64,000 bases of DNA from NCBI GenBank assembly GCA_900316955.1, contig ONEX01000011.1:1-64000 (forward strand), written 5' to 3'. The position numbers were made by a program, and so were the translations under genes. The notes under the pieces were generated by a model. The model searched no databases, was not told the origin of the DNA, and was given only the letters and a program-made list of their open reading frames with translations. Position 1 is the stretch's first letter. Each line of letters opens with the position of its first letter. Shown piece after piece: positions 41,411-50,115 of the stretch. The DNA is from an uncultured Bacteroidales bacterium (GTDB lineage Bacteria > Bacteroidota > Bacteroidia > Bacteroidales > UBA932).

Positions 41411-41959
41411 ATGAAAAAGATCTTCATGATTTGCGCCGTGCTGCTGGTGGCAGCGACGACGTTCGCCCAGGCCCCGCGCTACGGCATCAAGTCCGGTTCC
41501 TACAAGACCGAAATGGACATGATGGGACAGACCATCACCAACACCACCTACTTTGACGACTTCGGCGCCAAGGAGGCCACCTCGATGAGCATGATGGGCA
41601 TGGAAATGACCCAGATCAACAAGGACGGCAAGATGTACCTCGTGAACAAGGGCGAGAAGTCCGTCCAGGAGATGCCTCAGCAGCAGCAGAGCATCAACTA
41701 CCTGAACCTCACCGACGAGGTCATCGCCAAGAACAAAATCAAGGAAACCGGCAAGGAGACCGTCTCCGGCAAGGAGTGCACCGTGTACACCCTCGAAATG
41801 AACCAGATGGGCCAGACCGCCAAGGCGACGGTCTGCGTCTGGAACGGCTTCACGATGAAGACCACCATCGACGCGGGCGGCTTCGCCATTTCCACGAAGA
41901 TCGTTGAAATCAAGGAAGGCCCGGTGGACGCCGCGCAGTTCGAGGTTCCGAAGTTCTAG
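41411..41959 (+). CDS. secreted hypothetical protein, DUF4412-like
   Basis: A 182-residue exported protein with signal peptide MKKIFMICAVLLVAATTFAQ. The mature part is beta-rich and Met/Thr/Lys-rich (MDMMGQTITNTTYFDDFGAKEAT, KECTVYTLEMNQMGQTAKATVCVWNG). It recalls DUF4412-type secreted proteins, an uncertain match. It has its own strong promoter and converges with the CpXC gene, overlapping by 4 bases. The paired cysteines (KECTVY and ATVCVW) could form a disulfide. Function unknown. Confidence 0.78.
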   Translation: MKKIFMICAVLLVAATTFAQAPRYGIKSGSYKTEMDMMGQTITNTTYFDDFGAKEATSMSMMGMEMTQINKDGKMYLVNKGEKSVQEMPQQQQSINYLNLTDEVIAKNKIKETGKETVSGKECTVYTLEMNQMGQTAKATVCVWNGFTMKTTIDAGGFAISTKIVEIKEGPVDAAQFEVPKF

Positions 41960-42573
41960 CGGAAATATTGTCCCAGCCAGGCCGCGTCCACGCGCGCGAA
42001 ACCGGGTTCGGGACGGACATCCGGATGGCGCCCGAGGATTCCTCGGGCGTCTTCGTATACATGGAAGCCCACGTTCACGACCTTCATTTCCCCGTCCAGG
42101 GGGAAGGAGAACACGAGGTCGTTGTCGGGCCCGTCCATCTTGAAGAACTTGAGCGGCGCGTCCTGGATCTCGGGGCGCTTCTGCTGGTCCGCCATCTCCA
42201 GGCGGGTGACGTACTTGCACATCTCCACCAGGACGTCGTCCAGGCCGCAGGCGTGGATGTTGACCTTTTCCACCAGGTCGCCCACCTCCCGCACGAGGCG
42301 GAGGGTGTAGCCGTCCAGCTGCCTGACGGCGTCGGCCACGGCCTGCGGCGGCTCGGCGTCGCCAGGCAGCAGCCAGACCATCAGCTTCTCCGACGGGTCA
42401 TGGTACAGCGTCTGGTATTTCAAGAGGTTCCGGGCCCCGCAATGGGGGCATTCCCACACGAAGAGCGAGCCGTCCCGGACCCGGGCCTTGAGGTCCGGGT
42501 CCGCGGCGACGTTGATGCTCGGGTATGTCGCGACGGCGTGGCTTTCGCCGCAGCGGCTGCAAGTTGCGTTCAT
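41956..42573 (-). CDS. CpXC domain protein
   Basis: A 205-residue cytoplasmic protein whose first 55 residues carry two CxxC pairs, CSRC at the start and CPHC in FVWECPHCGARNLLKYQTLYHDP. This fits a zinc-binding CpXC domain; the rest is a mixed alpha/beta region of unknown role. Its ATG overlaps the TGA of the large outer-membrane protein gene upstream (ATGA at 42570-42575 on the minus strand), so the two are translationally coupled. Function unknown; the zinc pairs suggest nucleic acid or protein binding. Confidence 0.85.
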   Translation of the reverse strand: MNATCSRCGESHAVATYPSINVAADPDLKARVRDGSLFVWECPHCGARNLLKYQTLYHDPSEKLMVWLLPGDAEPPQAVADAVRQLDGYTLRLVREVGDLVEKVNIHACGLDDVLVEMCKYVTRLEMADQQKRPEIQDAPLKFFKMDGPDNDLVFSFPLDGEMKVVNVGFHVYEDARGILGRHPDVRPEPGFARVDAAWLGQYFR

Positions 42574-45500
42574 CAGAGTTTGGTATTGAAAACGGCCCCG
42601 ACGTAGAAGGGCTTGAGGCCGGGAATCTGTTCCTGCAGGAACGGGAAGGCCGGGCCGCCGCTATAGGCGAGCCGGGCGCCGATGCTGAAGTTGCCGGAAA
42701 TGAGGACGATACGCTGGAGGTTCACCGCGATGTCCGCGCCGGCGCTCCAGAGCTCCTCGCCGGCCATCCGGTAGCCGCTTGCCGGCTGGAGGAAGGTCAG
42801 GTCCGCGAAGGGAACCACCTCGAAGTTCCTGAAATAGAAGATGTTGCCGATGGCGAAGTCCATCGGGAAGATGGGCATGGCATAGTCCAAGGACACCTTG
42901 ACCGCCAAAGGGGAGGCCGTGAGGAGAAGCGCCTCCACGGCCGCGTTCTTGGCCAGTCCGCGCGGGGCCGGCGGGCAGGGATCCGCAAACCAGGTGGAGA
43001 ACGTGTCCATGGTATAGTGCCGCACGGCGGCGGACACCTTCAGGCCATGCCGCGGGTGGAAGCCCGGAAGATAGGCGTACACCTTCCCGTACTCCGACCA
43101 GTTGAGGTCGGTGCTGGTCGCGCCCACCTCGAAGCCGAAGCCCTTGGAGGACATCATCTGCGAGCGGGCGGCGGGACGGAGGAAGCTGCCGCGCAGGACG
43201 GCCGCCGTCCGGTACGCCGTGGACCGGGAAGTCCAGTTCAGCTTAAAGGACTTATCTTCGGAATAGCCCCCTTCCGCGGCCGGATCGGCCTTGACGGGAT
43301 AGAAGGGGCCGTACAGGTTGTCGTTGCTGAGCGAAATCGCCAGCGCCGGCTCGATCCTGCGCTCCCAACCGCCGGAAGAGAAGTCAAGCGGCAGGGCAAC
43401 GGAAGCCATTCCGCCCACATACATCTTCTTGTAGGAAGAAGAACGGATGAACAGGGAATCTTTCGCCGTGTCCAGATACGGGATCTGCAGGGCGGCGTCG
43501 CGGTCGCCCACGTCCAGGGCGAAGTCGAAGACCGGATACAGGCCGCTGTACGACATCCGGACATGGAAACCGGCGCCCGGGGTCTTTTCCGCGGGATCCA
43601 CCTTCTGATGGAAAGACAGGCCCACGGAGCCGTTCACGGTGCCGAGACGGTTCGTGAAGAAGCCCGTCGCGCCCAGGGCGGCCGTCTGGAAGAAGTAATC
43701 CCGGAAAGAGACGTCCGCGCGGCTGAGATCGACATAGACCGGCGCCCAGGAATGGAAGTGGAATGCGTCCGAAATCTTGTGGAAAGGCTTCGCAGGGGTC
43801 AGTTCGACGGTCGATGCCGGCAGGGAAGCCGAAAGCTGCGCCTCCTGGGCGGAAAGAGTCTCGGCGACAGGGTCGCGGTAGATGTCCTTGAAATCGACCA
43901 CCTTAGGGGCGGTCTCGACCCGGGAAAGGAGCCGGCCTTCCGGCTGGAGGACCGAGGCATAGAGGCGTCCGCCGGCAAAGAAGGGGGACCCCAGGCCGTA
44001 TTTCGTGACGGAGAGCTGTTTCAAGGTCCCTTCGGAGAAGGTGTAGGCCTCGCTCGTGCCCGTCCGGTCGCTGACCATGAGGATGGTGTTCCCGTCCACA
44101 GCGGACAGGTCCTTGACCGTCACCGGCTGCGGCGCCAGCAAGGTTTCGGGACGGCCTCCGTCCATGGGCACCCGATACAGGCCCGTACCGTCGTCCGTGA
44201 TGGCCGCGAAGACGAGGCCGGCGCCCTGGAAGACCACTTCCGTCGGCTGGAAACCGTCCGGAGTCTTCCATCGACGGAGGACATTGCCGCTGCGGGCGTC
44301 CAGGACGACGATGGCGGCGGATCCGTCGACGGGATACTCCACGGCCGCGACGGAAAGCCCGTCCGGCGAAACCGCGGGGCTCAGATAGCGGCCCTTGCGC
44401 ACCAGGGAACCCTGGTGGCCCGTCTGCACGTCATAATAGCGGATCCGGGCGTCCTGCTTCAGTGTCCAGCGGACATCCGGCACCGCCTCGGACCAGAAGA
44501 CCCTTTGCAGGGCCCCCGACCAGGCGAGTTTCCCCTCGCCGCCGAAAGCCGACAAGGTCGTTTCCTTGCCGTCGGGATTCACCCGGACCAGGACGGCAGG
44601 AAGGTCCATGCCCGCCTTTTCCGCGTACACGGCGCCATCGCCGGGCACGGAGCCGGCATAGACCGTATAGGACCGGGGCAGGCGCACCTGCGGCTCCGTC
44701 CCGGAGAACGGACCGCGGCGGCTGTCGTCCTGGGCCCAAAGATTCCGGTAAGTACCCATCATCTCGCTCCAGGCGACCGGCAGTTTCTTGCCGGAGGACT
44801 GCTTGGAGGCCGAATTCATCGCGGAGAAGGCGCCGCCCAGGGTGGAGGCCACCTTCAGGAATTTCGTCGTATAATACGGGTCTTCGTACAGATACCGGTA
44901 GCCGGCGACGGTCAGGTAGCCCAGCCGGTAGATGTCCGGCGTGTACTTCTTGATGGACCCGTAGCGCCACTGGTACCAGCTGCGGAGGTCGCCGGTGTCG
45001 AAGTACATCCGCATCTCGCTCAGGAAGTCGCCGCTGCGGCCGCGGCCGGCCTTCGTCAGGGCCGTTTCGGCCACCACGGCGTCACCCTCCAGCAGCGAGG
45101 AGTTCGGCACCATGCCGATAATCATTTCCGCCAGTTCGCCGAAGGGATAATGGAAGCCGGTCCAGAAGCCGGTCCGGAGGAACTGCTTCTGCGCGACGTG
45201 CCGGCCCTCGTGGATGGCGAGGAGCTTCGCCCAGGGAATCGGGGTCATCCCGGACACGTCCGGCAGGGTGAAGATGTCCATCCGCCGGGGCGCCCAAGCC
45301 ACCAGGCCGTTGGAAATACCTGCGTAGGGATGCAGGATGACGGGCATCGGCCGGAGGAATTTCTCGTTCGGGCGGAAGCCGGAAGAAACCGAAAGCGGGA
45401 CGCTGTACTGTTGCAGCAGCGTCCCGTAAACGGTGGCCAGCGAGTCGAGCCCGCGGGGATAGACCAGCTGATAGTCTCCGGTCCGGAACGTGGACCAGCG

Positions 45501-45605
45501 AAGGCGCCCCGGGTCATTGCCCGTGGCGGAGAACAGCTGGATCTGCGCGTGGACGCAAAGGGGCAGAATGGCGGCCACGAGGGCCGCCATGACGTGACGT
45601 TTCAT
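42573..45605 (-). CDS. outer-membrane protein with HExxH, propeller-like and barrel regions (paralogue)
   Basis: A 1010-residue exported protein (signal MKRHVMAALVAAILPLCVHA) with the same plan as the 33214-36324 protein. It has a peptidase-like N-terminal region with H132-E133-G-R-H136 and LLEGDAVVAE (E173), a propeller-like middle (about 300-600) with IYRDPVAETL before the barrel, and a barrel ending VGAVFNTKL. The shared words YPRGLDSLA, EGDAVVAETALT and HFHSWAPVY establish paralogy. It lacks the DNA-repeat insert of its partner. It is coupled to the CpXC gene and lies 4 bases after galK. Confidence 0.8.
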   Translation of the reverse strand: MKRHVMAALVAAILPLCVHAQIQLFSATGNDPGRLRWSTFRTGDYQLVYPRGLDSLATVYGTLLQQYSVPLSVSSGFRPNEKFLRPMPVILHPYAGISNGLVAWAPRRMDIFTLPDVSGMTPIPWAKLLAIHEGRHVAQKQFLRTGFWTGFHYPFGELAEMIIGMVPNSSLLEGDAVVAETALTKAGRGRSGDFLSEMRMYFDTGDLRSWYQWRYGSIKKYTPDIYRLGYLTVAGYRYLYEDPYYTTKFLKVASTLGGAFSAMNSASKQSSGKKLPVAWSEMMGTYRNLWAQDDSRRGPFSGTEPQVRLPRSYTVYAGSVPGDGAVYAEKAGMDLPAVLVRVNPDGKETTLSAFGGEGKLAWSGALQRVFWSEAVPDVRWTLKQDARIRYYDVQTGHQGSLVRKGRYLSPAVSPDGLSVAAVEYPVDGSAAIVVLDARSGNVLRRWKTPDGFQPTEVVFQGAGLVFAAITDDGTGLYRVPMDGGRPETLLAPQPVTVKDLSAVDGNTILMVSDRTGTSEAYTFSEGTLKQLSVTKYGLGSPFFAGGRLYASVLQPEGRLLSRVETAPKVVDFKDIYRDPVAETLSAQEAQLSASLPASTVELTPAKPFHKISDAFHFHSWAPVYVDLSRADVSFRDYFFQTAALGATGFFTNRLGTVNGSVGLSFHQKVDPAEKTPGAGFHVRMSYSGLYPVFDFALDVGDRDAALQIPYLDTAKDSLFIRSSSYKKMYVGGMASVALPLDFSSGGWERRIEPALAISLSNDNLYGPFYPVKADPAAEGGYSEDKSFKLNWTSRSTAYRTAAVLRGSFLRPAARSQMMSSKGFGFEVGATSTDLNWSEYGKVYAYLPGFHPRHGLKVSAAVRHYTMDTFSTWFADPCPPAPRGLAKNAAVEALLLTASPLAVKVSLDYAMPIFPMDFAIGNIFYFRNFEVVPFADLTFLQPASGYRMAGEELWSAGADIAVNLQRIVLISGNFSIGARLAYSGGPAFPFLQEQIPGLKPFYVGAVFNTKL

Positions 45606-45609
45606 CGAC

Positions 45610-46752
<1,143 letters not shown>

Positions 46753-46779
46753 ATCGGTTGTCTTTTTAGTGTCGATTCA

Positions 46780-46787
46780 CAAAGATA
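46780..46787 (-). promoter_or_regulatory. galK promoter -7 element
   Basis: TATCTTTG on the minus strand, 28 bases before the galK ATG. The -33 region falls in the end of the nuclease gene and lacks an obvious TTG. Confidence 0.55.
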
Positions 46788-46795
46788 CGCAATTT

Positions 46796-47617
46796 TTACC
46801 GGCTACGGATGCCCCAGACGGAGAAATCATAGCGGGATTCGGTGTCATCCTCGACCTCGTCGGGGAGGGCGGGGTAGAAGTCGAGGCCCGTGCGCTTCTC
46901 GAGCTCATCCACCGTCAGGGCGCAGTCGTTCAGCCAGTACCTTTCGGCGTCGTTGCCCATCACGAAAGCGATGGACTGGTACCGCTTGCCGTCATAGACC
47001 AGCACCACCTTGTAGAAGGCGTCCGGCACGACCACATGGTCCTGGCCGATGGTGCCGTAGATGTTGTCGCCCACGATGGGCCCGGACACCACCCAGACCT
47101 TGCCGTACTTGCGGGCCCAGGCGCGCACCTGCTTCTCCAGGTACTGCCAGTCCTTGTTGTTCAGCTCCTCCCGCTGCGGGCAGATGTTCATGAAATAGAA
47201 CGTCTCCGACATCGCCTCGTCGTCCCACATGAAATCTCCCGCCGGGGCCATGTGCCCGCGCGTCCAGCCGCTGCCGTTGTAATCCTCCCGCATCGCCTGC
47301 TTCCCCCGGTAGTTCATATCCATCGAGAAGCCCTTGTCCTCCCGCGTCGCGTCGCCGCGGGTTTCCTCGTCCGTGAGTTCGTAGGCGACCCAGTCGGGAA
47401 TCAAAGTCTCTGGATTATAGGAGCTTACGTAGCCCTTGTAGGTCATGATCCGGTCGCCTTCGCGGCTAGCCGGCAGCTCCAGCTGGTCGTCCGGCAGTTC
47501 CACCAGGGGCGTGGCGGCCCCGCCGCCGAGCAGGCCCGTGCGCTGCGCGATCAGCCACGCGGCAAAGATCACGACCAGCAGCAGGGCGGAAAGGATGGAT
47601 TTATCGCTTTTTTTCAT
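46796..47617 (-). CDS. DNA/RNA non-specific endonuclease (NUC1 family), exported or membrane-anchored
   Basis: A 273-residue protein with an N-terminal hydrophobic segment (residues 8-24), either an anchor or an uncleaved signal. The nuclease core starts near residue 55. The active-site motif is TRGHMAPAGDF (His122; the usual form is DRGHxxP), and the metal-binding Asn lies in FMNICPQREELNNKDW. Such enzymes cut DNA and RNA outside the cytoplasm, scavenging nucleotides or damaging competitors. No immunity gene is adjacent. TAACTTCG on the minus strand near 47641-47634 is a possible promoter, beside a CTTCGCA/TGCGAAG hairpin (47618-47638). Confidence 0.9.
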   Translation of the reverse strand: MKKSDKSILSALLLVVIFAAWLIAQRTGLLGGGAATPLVELPDDQLELPASREGDRIMTYKGYVSSYNPETLIPDWVAYELTDEETRGDATREDKGFSMDMNYRGKQAMREDYNGSGWTRGHMAPAGDFMWDDEAMSETFYFMNICPQREELNNKDWQYLEKQVRAWARKYGKVWVVSGPIVGDNIYGTIGQDHVVVPDAFYKVVLVYDGKRYQSIAFVMGNDAERYWLNDCALTVDELEKRTGLDFYPALPDEVEDDTESRYDFSVWGIRSR

Positions 47618-47719
47618 CTTCGCAACATTTGTGCGAAGTTACGAATAATTTGCGGGATTCCGCACCCCCTCCTAAAGGGTGGAAATGCATGCTCCGAGCC
47701 TGATTTTCAGGCCTTTGGG

Positions 47720-47750
47720 TTGGTTTTGCATGGACATTTCCTTATCTTTG
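47720..47750 (+). promoter_or_regulatory. promoter of the small peptide/fimbrillin-like pair
   Basis: TTG (47720-47722), 20 nt, TATCTTTG (47743-47750). A perfect 6-bp hairpin GCCTGA-TTT-TCAGGC (47698-47712) lies just upstream and could be an operator. Confidence 0.65.
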
Positions 47751-47767
47751 GCGCAAACTGTACGGCT

Positions 47768-47887
47768 ATGAGACAAGTTTACGAGAAACCCGAAACAGAA
47801 ATGATCGTCGTGGAGGAAGCGAATTTCTTCTGCACGACACCGGTTCCCACCAATGGATTGCCGGAAATGGAAGGCGAAGAATGGTAA
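47768..47887 (+). CDS. 39-residue conserved-looking small protein
   Basis: A short gene missed by length filters. It encodes MRQVYEKPETEMIVVEEANF, then FCTTPVPTNGLPEMEGEEW. The pattern K-P-E-x-E-x-x-x-V-E-E, a Cys mid-way and an acidic Trp-ended tail resembles small Bacteroidota peptides that often precede surface-protein genes (recollection, not a search). A good promoter lies upstream. The next gene starts 13 bases after its stop, with AGGAGG in between. It could be a secretion-independent small protein, a regulator leader or a peptide precursor. Confidence 0.65.
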   Translation: MRQVYEKPETEMIVVEEANFFCTTPVPTNGLPEMEGEEW

Positions 47888-47900
47888 AGGAGGACCGATC

Positions 47901-50108
47901 ATGAAGAACCATCATTTGACCATCCTGGCGCTGCTTCTCGCCTGCGGCACCGCCTGTCAGCAGAAAGAGATCCTTCCGGAAGAGGCCCCCGTTCCCGAAC
48001 CGGAGAAAAAGGTTGTCATCACCGCCTCCTTCGCCCAGGCGGACACCCGGATTGCCTATACCGAAGATCCCGAAACCCACAAGCTCCACCAGGATTGGGA
48101 GGTTGGCGACGTGCTCTTCGGCTTCGACGACAGTTCCAACCCGTTGACCCTGGAAGTGGCCGCCGTCGACGAAGAAACCGGCGTCGCCACCCTGGACGTG
48201 GCCGCCGGATCCCTTCCGGAATCCGGCGCCGTCCACATGCTCTATACCGGGGACCGACACGGCTGGAATCTCGCGTTCGATGGAAACGGCATTCCTTCCG
48301 CCGTCCTCATTAACAACCAGGTCGCCGCGACCTCCACCACCGTCCCTGCCATCGCAACGGCCGATGCGACCGTCTCGGGAAACGACCTCCATCTGGTGTT
48401 CGAAAACCAGACCGCCGTGCTGGGCATCAAGGGTTTCCACGGGCTGCCGGCGGGCAGCACCGTAGTCTCGTTCTATGTCGAGGGCGTCAATAATTTCGCG
48501 ACCATCTCGCTGGTGAACGGAAAGCTGACGCTTTCTCCCTCCGCGTTTGCTCTTTTTGATGATTTCGTCCTCAATTACATCTCTGTCAATAAAGACGAAG
48601 GGTGGACCGCCGATGACACCGGCGCCGTGGACGACGTCTTCTATGTCGCCGTCTTCCCCAATTCGCAGGCTTCGCCGATCTCTCTCCAGGCCCACGATTC
48701 CCAGGAAAACATCTATACGAATTCCCTGGGAGAAAAAGCCATCGTAGCCGGCAAGTATTATTACATGAATAACAAGGAGCTGCGTACGCGTGTCGCCCAG
48801 GTCGGAAACAACGAGTCGGGTTGGGCGGATGCCTACTCGATCGAAGATGCGTTCGCGCTCGCCAGCTCCATCGCGGGAACGAGCTATATCTATCTTTCCG
48901 CCGACTGCGCCGCCTCGGCGGACCTTTCCCTCACGGCCTCGGCAACCCGGTCTGCCGCAGATCCGGTGGTTCAGGTCATCCTCGACCTTGACGGCAGCAC
49001 CCTGGACATGAATGGCCATTCCATCTGCGTGGAGAGCGCTGGGGCGTCCCTGTCCATCACCAATTCATGGGGCACCGGCGTTTTACTGCAGGAGGCCGAC
49101 GTCCCCGTATTGAAGGTTTCCGACGGGTCGCTGAAGGTTCTGTATGAGGAGGAAGAAGAGGGGTACAACCCCGTCATCAAATGCACGAGCCACACCACCG
49201 GCTATTCCCCCATCGTGGTGACCGGCGGAAACTTGCGCCTGGAAGGCGGCTACTATTTCTTCAATACGACGGCGCGGCTCATCAACAGCGCCAGCGCCGA
49301 TTATGCCTACGTCGCCAAGGAATGCCGCTTCAACAAGAATCCGGGATTCACGGCCAGCAGCTGCACGCTGGACCGCGACCACATGATCGGAAAGGCGAAG
49401 CCGGTCACGGTGGACGGAATCACGTACAACTACCGCTATGTGGACAACCACGCCGCCTACGACACCAACGACGGGAAATTCAAGCACTTTACCATCAATG
49501 CCGACGGAGAGGTCGCATACCTGTCCAAATTCAATCTCAAGGCGGACGGGACTTTCCTGTCCCAAGCCTGGGACTATGCTTCCGACGCCTCCTGCTTGAT
49601 GGACCGCACGCAGTACGATGCCGCCGCGGAAAACGGATATCCATCCCTGAGCAAGGACGAATGGACTTATCTGCTCAAGACGCGGTCGGCATCGACCATC
49701 AGTGGGGTTCCGAACGCCCGCTTCGTGAAGTGTACCTTCCAGGAGAAGCGGGGCCTTCTGATTTTCCCGGATGAATTCGAGTGGCCGGCCAATGCGGGCG
49801 CTGCGCCCGCTGAATCGGCCATCAACAATGGCTCGGCGAATTACGACGCGGTGGTGTATCGCGTCTATGCGAATACGCTGATCGCCCGCGGCTGCGTCTT
49901 CCTCCAGGCCGACGGATATGTCACGGGAGGCGTGCTGAAGAACGCCAACGTCGCCGGGAATTATTGGACCTCTTCCACCAGGAACGCCAGTGATTCCTAT
50001 GTCCTGGATTTCGGATCATACCGCTCTTCCCAGGCCACCAGCTATGACCTGAAGACGGATTATATTCCGAATGACGACTGCGTTTCGCTCCGGCCGGCGT
50101 TCAAATAG
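47901..50108 (+). CDS. fimbrillin-like surface lipoprotein
   Basis: A 735-residue lipoprotein (signal LTILALLLACGTAC, Cys19). The N-terminal half resembles the fimbrillin/Mfa-like fold: VVITASFAQADTRIAY and LHQDWEVGDVLFGFDD correspond to the typical T-R-I and W-x-x-G-D words. A middle region (about 310-480) has right-handed beta-helix-like repeats. The last 150 residues resemble the FISUMP/DUF1566-like domain (GNYWTSSTRNASDSYVLDF...VSLRPAF). An AGGAGG site precedes ATG 47901, unusual in this phylum. It is probably displayed at the surface; binding partner unknown. Confidence 0.78.
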   Translation: MKNHHLTILALLLACGTACQQKEILPEEAPVPEPEKKVVITASFAQADTRIAYTEDPETHKLHQDWEVGDVLFGFDDSSNPLTLEVAAVDEETGVATLDVAAGSLPESGAVHMLYTGDRHGWNLAFDGNGIPSAVLINNQVAATSTTVPAIATADATVSGNDLHLVFENQTAVLGIKGFHGLPAGSTVVSFYVEGVNNFATISLVNGKLTLSPSAFALFDDFVLNYISVNKDEGWTADDTGAVDDVFYVAVFPNSQASPISLQAHDSQENIYTNSLGEKAIVAGKYYYMNNKELRTRVAQVGNNESGWADAYSIEDAFALASSIAGTSYIYLSADCAASADLSLTASATRSAADPVVQVILDLDGSTLDMNGHSICVESAGASLSITNSWGTGVLLQEADVPVLKVSDGSLKVLYEEEEEGYNPVIKCTSHTTGYSPIVVTGGNLRLEGGYYFFNTTARLINSASADYAYVAKECRFNKNPGFTASSCTLDRDHMIGKAKPVTVDGITYNYRYVDNHAAYDTNDGKFKHFTINADGEVAYLSKFNLKADGTFLSQAWDYASDASCLMDRTQYDAAAENGYPSLSKDEWTYLLKTRSASTISGVPNARFVKCTFQEKRGLLIFPDEFEWPANAGAAPAESAINNGSANYDAVVYRVYANTLIARGCVFLQADGYVTGGVLKNANVAGNYWTSSTRNASDSYVLDFGSYRSSQATSYDLKTDYIPNDDCVSLRPAFK

Positions 50109-50115
50109 TCCTTTT

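Noticed and set aside
46796..47617. Toxin-immunity pair around the NUC1 nuclease
   Set aside because: No immunity-like gene is adjacent; the neighbours are galK and a divergent surface-protein operon.
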